64,000 nt of DNA from Coffea arabica (lineage: Eukaryota > Streptophyta > Magnoliopsida > Gentianales > Rubiaceae): NCBI RefSeq assembly GCF_036785885.1, contig NC_092317.1, forward strand, positions 870,501-934,500, in the 5' to 3' direction. The notes beneath the pieces were generated by a model. The model had not been told where the DNA came from. It did no database searches and was given only the letters and a program-made list of their open reading frames with translations. A program made the translations under genes and the position numbers. Numbering within the stretch: the stretch's first letter is position 1; every line of letters begins with the position of its first letter. This document shows positions 24,685-35,275 of this stretch, piece by piece.

Positions 24685-25075
24685 TATATACAATTACGCA
24701 ACCGTTAGTAATTATAATAGAAAAATTTTTGTTTCCATATTTTTCGAGAAAACACTCCCTTCATTCATTCACTAATTTAAATCGCCAACACATACTGGAA
24801 CTTGGAGAATTTGTTTTGTTATGTTAATCTAAAGATTTAACATTTCAATTTGTGTATTATACTTTTTCATCCGTTATACAAGTCTATGTGTAGTATACCT
24901 TCTCATAATTTATACATAGGCATAACTTGCCCAAAAATAAAAAATACTAACAAAATAAATTTGATTCTTCTTCATAGACTCTGACACTTCAGCTACACTA
25001 GTGAGCGCACACGCTCTCTTGGGTACCATTAATCTAAGCAAAGCCCGGAACCCCTGCATAATAAATGATTTGTTT

Positions 25076-25215
25076 GGATAGAGTATTATTTGAAATAATT
25101 ATTATTATATTTTTTATGATATAATGTATGTAAAATTAAAATATGATTAAGAATATAAAAAGATCAGTTAGAAAATGTGTTTATGATACAAACTACGTAT
25201 TATTTGAAATACAGC
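25076..25215 (+). mobile_element. MITE of the dispersed GTTTGGATA family, right-truncated
   Basis: Begins TGTTTGGATAGAGTATTATT and continues with an AATAATTATTATTATATTTT block, GATATAATGTATGTAAAATT and TGTGTTTATGATACAAAC, all shared in order with the copies at 17395, 44418 and 60433. The right terminal inverted repeat is not found. Confidence 0.55.
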
Positions 25216-25634
25216 AGATCAAGGTTTCTGCCACTGGTGGATTCTGGGTTTTCTTTTTTTTTTCCCCTCCCTAAACAATGATGTCAAATATGCTAGTAAT
25301 ACTTCAAACAAAGCAAACAATAGCGTCCAGTACAGCTCCCACAAAAATGGAACCCCGTCCCTCAGGCCTCTACCAGTGCTACTGAAACCCAAGGAAAAAA
25401 AATTGCCATTTTACAAAAATCAAGAGCTTCAGAGGGAAAAAAAAAACAAGTGTAGAACTTGAAAAATCCGTAGCGCCTGGAGTCGACTGCAGTAGGGTAA
25501 GTTGAATCCGTAGCGCCCAAAAAGGCTGATAACAGCTACAGATCAGAAAAAATTGAGCTCGTATATACGTGTATGTCAGAGAGCCTGTATAAGCCAATTA
25601 AAACACACGACTTCAGAAGTTTCTGAAGTTGTAG
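25216..25634. other. JAZ 3' UTR and downstream spacer
   Basis: Immediately downstream of the JAZ stop on the minus strand. No ORF of interest; probably contains the 3' UTR. Confidence 0.5.
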
Positions 25635-27274
25635 CTATAATTTGAGTTCAAGCTGTTCCTGATCATCCTTGGAAGAAGATTCTGGTCGATCGTTGTTGTT
25701 GTTGTTGTTGTGCAATTGATATGGTGCTCTTGCACCAGCCCTGAATCAAACAAAATAGCAAAAAGGGAAACAAGCACCCTCAGATTGTCATTCATGAACA
25801 CATCCCTCGTAAATTAAGTGTATCTAATCAAGGTAATGAAGAAACTGAGAACCAAACTTATTCTGAAAGAGTAGCAAAGTAATTATATCCACCCTTACCT
25901 ATCTTTTCTCTTGGCAAGGAACCGATGAAGTGATGATCTCCTTGCAATTGGCAATTCTGAAACACGGAAACAACAATCCTATTGGTATCAAGCATTTAAC
26001 GGAGAAGATAACTACTGATATCAGGTAGTGACTAACCAGAAGTATTAGCTTCAGGCTGTGGTTGCTTAGGCGATTCTTGAGCAGCAGTACAAACTGGATC
26101 AGCCGGTGCTTTAGATCCGGACGCCACAGCACCAGCAGAGCAGAGTTTCTCCACACTGTTATTAGGTGTCGAGAATCTTCCACTAGCATTAGCATTACCA
26201 GATCCTCCACTGCTAGCCAAAAGCATTATTTCCTCAGCTTTCTCAGCTGGTAAATCGTCAAACACGATTACATCCCCGGCATAAAATATAGTCATCTGGG
26301 CTCTCTTGGGTTCACCTGTCATCTCCTCCCTGCAATATGAACCAAAAGCGTGCTACCAGTCAATCCTACCCTCAAGACAGTTACTTCGAAATCACAGAAC
26401 GCACCACAACAAAGGCAGAATCTTGAAAGAGAAGAACGAACCTAGGACTAACATTTCTTGAGGCATCCTCCGGAGTATTGGAAGTGACCAAGGGAGCAAA
26501 TCGAGATAAGGGATCAACAGGCTTGCTCTGTTCTGACGAGGGCTGATCCGGAATTTCCATGCTGTTGAGTAAGTTCAGCGTAGAGGTGGAAGTTTCAGGT
26601 TCTTCTGGTTTAGCTGAAAACAAGCATATCAAAGCGGAAGCGCTTAGTTCGGCTATAGATTGAAGTATTCATTGCCAATTATTACTCCTACTATACATGG
26701 AAGTTACCAATCAGTGAAAGTAAAGCAAAGCACAGCAAGTGCAGATACAAATTTAAGTCCTTTTTTTTAATTAAAGAAAAAAAAACAATTGTAGCTACAA
26801 ATTCAAGTTAACCATCAGCTTAATTTAATTTATAACTGAAGTATCTTCCAATTATTCAAGTCGCTGTAAAACCTTCTTGTAACCCGGACAAAGGCCAAGG
26901 AATAAGAAAATCCAATTTTGCTTGCACACTGGAAATTCTGAAGAACAAAGAAGAGGGACAAGGAAAGCAGCTCCCTTGAACGCATTTCAATGGAAAATCC
27001 TAGTAATACGAGGGAGTACATTCAGATTTGAGACTCAAACGGACCGAAATTAATGATAAATCAGAACATGCCCCCCGGGGGGGAAGGGAAGAATTCATGT
27101 ACCTATAGCTTCTGGCTTACAGCTGATTCCAGCAAGATTTAGATCTCTTAAGCCACCTCTTTCTTTAACATACTGACTCAAGAGGTTGCAAGTGTGGGCA
27201 AATTTTGATTTCTCCAGTGCTTTACCCCTACCAGAGGCTTTGCTGCTGACAAAGGAATTGTGTGAAGCAGACAT
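25635..27274 (-). CDS. JAZ1: JAZ1/TIFY10-type jasmonate ZIM-domain repressor (266 aa)
   Basis: Transcriptional repressor of jasmonate signalling. Family members bind MYC2-type bHLH factors, recruit NINJA/TOPLESS through the TIFY motif, and are degraded by SCF-COI1 after JA-Ile binding. Exons: 27274-27103, 26613-26442, 26329-26037, 25956-25899, 25740-25635 (801 nt including stop). The N-terminus carries the TIFY10-clade block FAHTCNLLSQYVKERGGLRD. The TIFY motif is TIFYAGDVIVFDDLPAEKA (residues about 128-147; Ala where TIFYGG is common). The Jas motif ELPIARRSSLHRFLAKRKDR continues AGARAPY (residues about 213-239) and is split by the last intron. The protein ends LELKL, an LxLxL/EAR-type repression motif. 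The start is the ATG at 27274; the open frame upstream has no ATG. AtJAZ1 is similar in length (253 residues). Assignment to JAZ1 rather than another TIFY10 member is inference. Confidence 0.93.
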
Positions 27275-28883
27275 GTTTGTTGCCTTTAGAATCAAGACTA
27301 TGAAGCGTCTGGCTCTTTGAAGTTCCAAGACACTCAGAAAACTCTCTTGGTCAAGCTGTTCTTCTTTCACTTCTTTATTTTTTTTTTCCCCCCCGTAAAC
27401 TCGAGAGCTTGAAGCGAAAGATTTGTCTTTGGTTTTGGCCTTTAGGGGAATATATCCTGAAAAGGAAGTGGGAGGAGGAAAAGAGGACAATGGACCTATG
27501 GAAGAGTGGAAGGTACGGCAGGACGCTTATCAATTGGTTTACCGCTCTCCTATTCTACTATTCTTGGTAATCGGGGTCTGGCTGTGGTCTGTGTGGTCCT
27601 CATTTCTTTTTTGTTAAAAAAAAGAGCGGCTTGACCGCTTGAGAGAGCAGGGGTGGGGGCGGGGGGGATGGATGGACGTGTGTTATAGCACGTGTTAATT
27701 GCCATTGCTGGATAAAAAGACTGGACCCTTTAAGAAAGAGAAATGATGTGGAGTTGGATAAATCCTAGCAGCCTTCGGCACAGGAACACTTTCTTTACTT
27801 AATGCTGGACCATTTCAATGGGAACAATAGTCAATTTACGTGGGTCCAATTCACACATTTTTTTTAAATTTCTTTTCTTTTCTTTTTAAATTTTTTGGTC
27901 CTAATATGTTTGCGTTTGAGTGCAGCGTAACGTTACGTGCCTCTTTTTTTTTTTTTTTTTTTTTTTTTGGTATACTGTTAGCTAAGATAATGCGGTAAGT
28001 AGCCACTCGCTTAGTATTCGTCCTAAAAGTCATCCTTGGTCGACAGCGACTTCATAAACTTTTACACATTTTACGGATTATTTTTTCTTTTTTGGGGTCT
28101 TGCGTCTAATGATAACCTAAGCTTCCCATTGATTTGAGGCTCGACACGCCAGCTTATTTAGACTTTAGTGCGCCGTCGCGATTAATTTGTTTTCCTATTC
28201 TTGTAAGGTTTGCTTCTTTTTCTCCTAAATTTTTAAAGTTTTGAGAGATTTTAAGGCTTTTCTTCCCTAGTTGGATCCCTTGTTTCCTCGAGAGGTGATT
28301 ATGATTATTTGTAGCGGCGAAACAAGACATGGAATGTAAGATCAAAAAGATGATTGCAGGAAAAGTTTGAGTTCAAAAAAAAGGTAATATCAGCATTCAA
28401 TGTACATGACACATTATAAATATTTAATATATATGAGATAAAAAAGTAATAAAAAAATGTAACAAAAAACATATTTTTACAACCTTTTTCTCAAAAATTA
28501 GCAATTTTGATTGGGCCTAATTTTTTAAATTTCAAAGATAGTTTTAACTCTATTTGCCTTTCATTAGGTCAATGTATAATATCTAACAATACTAAATTTC
28601 TTTACTTCGTAGATTTGACTCCAACAATCACTATAGGTTAAGACATACTCCTAGAATCACGAATCGTTTCAAGAGATTTTTACAAATCACTCATCAATAT
28701 AGCCATTACATGAATAATAAATTTTGAACACATATATTTTATAAAGGAGTATTTTATCCTTATCAATAAAATGAATTAGTGTCGGTGCTTCACAAGAATA
28801 GAGCCACTAGGTTAGAATTTCTTCACGTTGACTAGTTGGTTAGAATTTCTTCATAGCTTCTCTTCTTTTCGTATACGAAGGCG
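27275..28883. other. JAZ promoter and spacer
   Basis: Contains the JAZ 5' leader (pyrimidine-rich on the sense strand near 27385), the G-box and homopolymer tracts (poly-T at about 27942-27968). No gene is supported. Confidence 0.5.
27689..27694. promoter_or_regulatory. G-box CACGTG upstream of JAZ
   Basis: A palindromic CACGTG lies about 415 bp upstream of the JAZ start codon. JAZ genes are known targets of MYC2-type bHLH factors that bind G-boxes, giving negative feedback. Position and motif are seen; function here is inferred. Confidence 0.4.
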
Positions 28884-29245
28884 ATGCATGGGACCAACGG
28901 ATGTCGGTGTAAATAAAATGACTTGCATTCCTTAACCATAAGATTTTTTTATTCGAAACTCATGAAAATATAAAAGATAACATTGGGAGAGCTTTCCCCA
29001 AATAATCCGACACAGTTTGAACAGGATTAGTTATAGATCGTAAAATGAATACGAATATTTTTGGATTATACCAAAAAAGGAGATGCATGGGACCAACGAA
29101 TGTTGGCGTAAGCGGATGAAACTTGCATTCCTTAATCATAAGACTTCGAGTTTGAAACCCATGAAAATGTAAAGGATTACGTTGGGAAAGCTTTTCCCGC
29201 AAGGATCTCATCGAATACCTTTGGATTATACCAAAAAAGAGATGC
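28884..29245 (+). repeat. Two tandem copies of a tRNA-derived SINE-like unit (198-bp offset)
   Basis: GATGCATGGGACCAACG starts at 28884 and again at 29082, and GATGCATGGG recurs at 29241. The better copy has an A-box-like TTGGCGTAAGCGG (about 29103) and a B-box-like CGAGTTTGAAACCC (about 29147), as in tRNA-derived SINEs. Both copies share CTTGCATTCCTTAA, CATAAGA, CATGAAAAT and TTGGGA-AGCTTT blocks in order. GGATTATACCAAAAAAG(G)AG precedes the second and third starts, indicating duplication of unit plus flank. Confidence 0.55.
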
Positions 29246-29774
29246 ATGGGCCCCTTAAACAGGAATTAATCCTATAACAAAATTCGAGTTTCTCTTGGAA
29301 GTCGGGTAGGAGTTGAAAGAGCTATCAGAAGGCCGTATGAAAGCAACAAATGGCCAATTACGTTTACTGCTGCATAGCCACCTTGAACGACCTTTACCGC
29401 GAAATGTATTGGTCATTGCTTGTGCAGCCCAATATTTTTAAATTCGGATCAGAGAGTGAATTGAAAAATCTTTGGTTTAATTGATTTGATCCCGTTCAAA
29501 GATTTAATAATTTTTATTCATTTTAGTATTAAAATTTATAATAAAACTAAAATATTTATCTAAAAAAAAAACTTAATAAAAATCCCTTGAACCTCCCGAT
29601 TTTATTAGTACTTCTTTGGATTTTTAGTTGAACCGGGCCGAAGGCATGTTCGGTTCATGATTCAACTGACTGGTCCGGCTCGATTTTCAAAACATTGGTG
29701 CAGCCCTGGAATTCGTCTCGTGATCACTGCCTCATTTCACACCAAATCGGAATTTTAGATCTCACCTAATTTTA

Positions 29775-29921
29775 GGTCCCGTTTGGATTGCATTTTCCGT
29801 CATTTTTCATGGAAAAATTACTGTAACGATTTGATGTATGTGAGGAAAAAAGGTAATAGGGAAATGTGTTCACGGAAAATGACGAAATTTTTCTATGGAA
29901 AACAGCAATCCAAGCAAGGCC
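29775..29921 (+). mobile_element. PIF/Harbinger (Tourist)-type MITE, 147 bp, TTA target duplication
   Basis: Terminal inverted repeats GGTCCCGTTTGGATTGC (left) and GGCCTTGCTTGGATTGC (reverse complement of the right end), flanked by TTA on both sides (29772-29774, 29922-29924). Internal inverted blocks TTTTCCGTCATTTTTC and AAAATGACGAAATTTTTC extend the fold. No ORF. Confidence 0.75.
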
Positions 29922-32143
29922 TTACATTTTCTTCAATTTTCCGGAGGGTACAGTAATAGTTTGGCCTTCTCAACTAAGTATTTTTTAATCTTATACCTTT
30001 TCAATGGAGCTGTGGCCCATCACTTATTGTCGTTCTTTAATCTTTCCTCGCCATATGTTACGCATTACATGTAAACAGTTTTTTTTTTTTAAAGATTTAA
30101 ACTCAATATCTTTTATTTATATTTTCTCTTATATTACCACTCAATTGTTAATTCAATTTAAAAGATAAAAGATTTACAGCTCCTTTCAACTTACCACCTA
30201 ACCGTTAGCTTAATTTAAAAGATAAAAAATTAATTAATTATTAAAAGAATGTAATAAGCTAAAATAGAAAGAGCCACCAGCACAAAAGTACGTGGAATTC
30301 AATCATATTACACATTAACGGAATGCCTTCTCCTTTGAAGCTATACGTTCATTAATACGAACCACCCAACACAACATTTACTTCTTTTTTTATATATAAA
30401 AAAATAAAATATTTTCTTGGACCCTTCTAACCCTCCCCCATTCTTCCCAAATCCAACCTCTAGACATAGAAAAATGATATGCTATACAACTCTATGCGAG
30501 GAAAATAAATTAATCTCAAAAGATGACCATCTCCAAAATTTTTAACTATGTTCGCATCTATATCGCATAACCATGTCATGATTTTCAATCATATTTTTAT
30601 AGTCAAACTCACTAATCCTTAATTGGCAATTCATCATTCATATTGGGGACGTTTTACCATTTTAGTTTGAAGTAATTACAAGCATCTTATAGACAAGTTT
30701 CACAAGTGGACAAAGTCTATAAGTAAAGCTACAAATATGAAGAGTTTTTTCTGTTTTCATCTTTTACGTGATTATAGTAAGCTACTTGTACGGAAAAGGT
30801 TAATGAATTCAACATCGAGCAAGAGGGGAACGGTTGAATTTAGGCAGTAAAAAGGGAAAAAAGGGAAATTTAAATCTAAGATTTCTATTTCTTGACATCC
30901 GTGGCATTGCGGCCAAAGAATTTGTCAAGATAAGATAACAGCACTATAAAAGTAAACGTTTTTCACGTATCCACAAAAACACGTTTTATTCCTTTTTCCT
31001 AGCTCATAGGTGACAGCTAGTACAAAAGTGTACAGCGGAGAGGGCCGACAGTCCACACAGGTGCAATAGTTGAAAGTTCGGTAATGCAGACCGCCAATAG
31101 AGAGTTGATTTTTGTTGGACTTTCTGAATTTCCACGCAACTCGCAATAGAGCACGTTCAGTTCTTGAGGGTTACTGTTAGAGCTTCGACCGAGTCTAATG
31201 TTTGATGTTCTGGGGTTTAATTTTGACTCGAATCTTAATAAATTATAAATATTATTTGAATTTGATTCGTTTATTTATATAAATATTTAAGTTTAAACTC
31301 GAGCTCAACTCATTAAATGATACGAGCTAAATTCAATTCGATTCGATTATTAAACAACGAGTCTAATGTTATGCTCGAAATCGATTCCTTTATTTAAGGA
31401 TTGAAGTTTTTTGTCGAATTCGAACGAGCAAAATACGGACACATTTGCAAACAGGTCAGTCCATTAAAAGCTCTAGTTGCTGTCGGCTGGAATTTGCCAA
31501 ATACAGTAGTGTTCGTTGAGGAGAATACAAGCACTAAATACTACTGCTGATTTCGTTAATGAAGAGCACGCCTACTGAAGTCTGCAAAGGGGCCTCTTTA
31601 GTTGCTAGTTACAATTACAAGGTGAAGTACAAATATACTAACAAAATAAATACATACACTAAAACAATAAATATAGATACTAAGACAAAAAATATATAAA
31701 AACACATCATATTTTGTTGCTTATTGAAACTTGTGCTAACAAATTATGTTAACGTCTATATTCGATATTTTAATATCTCTGTTTACTAGGAAAAATTCGT
31801 TCAAAATTTCTCTTATATTTTGTCAAATGATTTTTTTCGTCACTCACTTTTAAAATGGCAATCCAACATATTTTAAAAAATCAAGTTGATAAAGTTCAGT
31901 CGTAACCCATATTTTTAATTTTTTATGTCTTGAATCTATCACGTGACTCACATATAATCATTTTTTAGAAGTAAAAATGTTAAATTTCATTTATAGTTAA
32001 ATAAAAATCCGATCTGAATTCATTTGTATTTTTTAAAAAGTAAGATCTAACATGAATTATATTCATTTTTCTCTAAAAAAGTGATATTTGATTTAATTTA
32101 TATTCATTTTTTCAAAAAAAAAAGAGATTTGACCTATTATATA
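29922..32143. other. AT-rich spacer without a supported gene
   Basis: AT-rich with imperfect repeats of a TTTAAAAGATAAAA motif near 30160-30230. No coding, RNA or delimited mobile feature could be supported. Confidence 0.4.
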
Positions 32144-32566
32144 CTCCCTCCGTCCCATTGTTAATGTCATGTTTCACCTTTTTCATTGTCCCAAAATTAG
32201 AGTCACCCTACACTATTTTCCTTCTAACGTTCCGTCCTTGCCCTCATAGTGCATGTGCTAGAAAATCCAAATAAATTTGGTGGGACCTGCTATTTATTAT
32301 CCATTTGGAGAAGCAAGAGGAGTACGTGAGACTAACTCTCACTTTATAAGGCCAATAATAGGGCGTGTCTCTAACATTCAAAGGGATGCTTTTGGTTAAG
32401 ATGGGACCCACGAAATCATTACTCCATGAAAAAACACAAAGTGCAGCTGACCATTGTACTTGCGACGGGGCAAATTTGGAACAAAGGCTTGGCTGTCAAT
32501 AATGATACCACTGTACATAAAAGGTTGCATTCCCTATAAACGTCTCTAATATTGGGACGGAGGGAG
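32144..32566. mobile_element. Stowaway-type (Tc1/mariner) MITE, 423 bp
   Basis: The left end CTCCCTCCGTCCCA and the right end TGGGACGGAGGGAG form a perfect 14-bp terminal inverted repeat, the hallmark of plant Stowaway elements. It is flanked by the TA target duplication (32142-32143, 32567-32568). There is no transposase ORF. Confidence 0.92.
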
Positions 32567-35275
32567 TATAAAAAATGGCTGCATACAAATCATGTGCTGA
32601 TTTCAAGTAAAAAAAAATGGTTAGAATCAAATTTGCTAATTTGAATTTATAAGGAACCTAAAATTAATATTTTAAAACCAAAAAATTTAAAAAATATTTG
32701 ACCAAATTTGAAATATATTTTGAACGATTTTTCTTATTTACTATTATTTGAGTGTTTATACTTTACGGTCCAATTGCGTGGCAATGGGCAAATTGCTGCA
32801 GGGGCCCTTCGTCAATCGTCAGGAGGGAGCGGGGAAAGATGGATTTGTTGTGGACTAGTCACGTCCAATTAGTCAAGGTAAATAAAGGTTGTCTATTTAA
32901 TGCGATAGATCTAGCATGTGAAGCGCGTGTGAGTTTTCATTTCTTCATTCAACAGGTGGATGGCTAAGATCCAATGAAGGTGATCGTGGAATCGGACCCA
33001 CTTCACACCTGTAGCTATAGGCTACAGTACTGTAGTCACTCTCGTGGAACTTTCAGCAACTGAGCAGTAGACGAAGACTCGGGTGACGGGCCTGGTCCAA
33101 TGGCCTAATCACAGTCAGTTCATTTTTTTGACCCAGTAAACTTAAAATTCATTCGGCCAATCTCTGAGATTTCTGTTGCAGAAAAGATGCCCCGCCACCC
33201 CCCCCCCCACCACTCACCTTGGCAACTTCGCAGCAACTGCTAATGTCCAACCCCATCACAGGAAACCGGTCCACATTTCGGTCCATCTTTGGTTTCATAA
33301 ACTCCAATATTTCATCTGTCCTATTTGGATAGTCTCGATTTTTTTTTCTCACATAATTTAAGAAAATTTTATTAATTTTTTTTAAAAAGTAAGTATTTTT
33401 ATATTAATATTAGAAATATCACTAATTACTATTCATTTACATTAATTATTACAACAATAATGATGCTATATTGCATCATTTAAAACATATATCAAAATAA
33501 TTATTGGTGTAAGAGTTGACCGCATTCAATACTCATTGAGTCCTATTTGATAGTTTTAGTTTTCTTTTTCATCCCTCACAAATTATAACCAAACTTCCAG
33601 TTCAAAAATACAATTAACTTTTAAGTTCTCTAAAATACCTTATTTAATAAACGATCTCATTAGGGAGCAAGTGTTGCCCATGCAAACATTGGAACCGAGC
33701 CAATTAAAATTTATAAAAGCACAAGTCTTTTGTTCAATTTTCACCTTTTTTTCTTAAATTTTTAAGTAAAATTTTAAATCAAGTTCTCTGCTGCTTTCTT
33801 TTCCTTTTCGTCTAATATTTTTGAGGCAAATATTTGATAGTATATTGCGGATCTACCGAAAAAACAAAAAAAAAAAAGTAAATAAAAAGCCAGCCTAAAT
33901 GAGCCAGTGAAACCAGTACAATAACTTAGTCGTGTATTTTAACATTTAATTTCTGCTTACATTCCAGCTCGACTTCTACGTGGCAGCAGGAGTTGAATTT
34001 TGCATGCCTTAAAAACGTCCAATTCCACGGTCCCGTGCGCCGTGAGTCGTGACAGCAGGATTTAGATTTTTCTTGGATGGCAAAAACAAAACGTAACTTG
34101 CAGTTGTACATGACGAACATTTCCGTTCGAAACTACGGGCCGCCCCGAGAAGGCACAAAGTTGAGCCAGCATGCAAGTCTGCTGCTAGATATAAAGGCTT
34201 GATTTAGTTAGGCGTCGTTTGGATTTGGTTCCCCAAATAATCAAATTAAATATCGTATTGACATTTTGTGTTGATAAAATTTTAAGTTTGGTTTAAGCTT
34301 AATTTGATCAGCATAAATTTTAAAATTTGCTTAATAAAATATTTGAATTTGGTTCGATAAAAATTCATTTGAGCTTAGTTTTATATATAAATTAGTTAAA
34401 CTAGAATACAATTTCAAATTGTTAGTAAAAAAAAGTAAGTCGACAGTTAACTTTGAATTTTGGGCTTCATGCTGATGATCCGTCAAGACTAGAAATGTAA
34501 AATACTAACTACTTAAAACAGAGGCTTGAAGGCATTCCAATCTTAATAACGTGGAAATAATTTCTTTTCCTTTTTTTTTTTTTGTAAATGCAAGTTGAAA
34601 AATGAAAAGGTTACCACATTCTAAGATCAAGACAAACTTCTACTGGTGCATCATCAAATAATAAGTCTAAGTGCTACATTTACATTTACATTTAAAGGTG
34701 GAAGAAAAATGTCTTTAAAAAAATAAAAAAAATAAAAGAAACGGATTTTTACTTGCACTAGTCACCAACCGGTAGGTAGAATTCATAGCCGATTAATTTA
34801 ACCCATGGAGAAGGTCACTAAATTGGTGAAATCGAATCGGGCAAAGCAATGCTAAGGGGTGTGAAATCGAAAAGGGTTGAATCCATCACAATCGAAACTT
34901 CTGACGGGACCGTCCCCTCAATGCTCCAACCCTCCAAAATCATGGGAAAATAGGGAGTGGCACCGTGGCAGGACCAAGACCAGGACAGGAGCAACGACAG
35001 TAACGGCTTTCCATTCATTTCTTCAGGACAGCTGAAGTGATTCTCTCTCACTCCCTTAAGCTTCCCGGACTGCCCCCACCTTCTCTCCTCCTCCTTCCTA
35101 ACACTTCCCACTTCCCGCTTCACTTTGATCAAGAAATTAGTAAAATCCTGGAGCGGAGTGCCATGAATCTGATTATCAACGTCATTATCAAAAATTAAGA
35201 TTGTGCTTTCCATAGATAAATCCTGACATAGTGTAAGACCAATCCCAGATCTCGACACTTCTGGTTGATTCTGAA
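32567..35275. other. Spacer upstream of the PRK-like kinase
   Basis: No gene supported. Includes a poly-C run at about 33199-33208 and AT-rich sequence. The last few hundred bases should hold the promoter and leader of the kinase gene. The minus-strand open frames at 34818-35505 overlap the kinase 5' region and show no family features. Confidence 0.4.

Noticed and set aside
24645-24827. 60-codon ORF spanning the Helitron terminus
   Set aside because: It crosses the element boundary and has no homology; chance ORF.
27275-27490. In-frame N-terminal extension of the JAZ ORF
   Set aside because: The upstream open frame has no ATG (the apparent start is TTG), and JAZ homology begins at the ATG at 27274.
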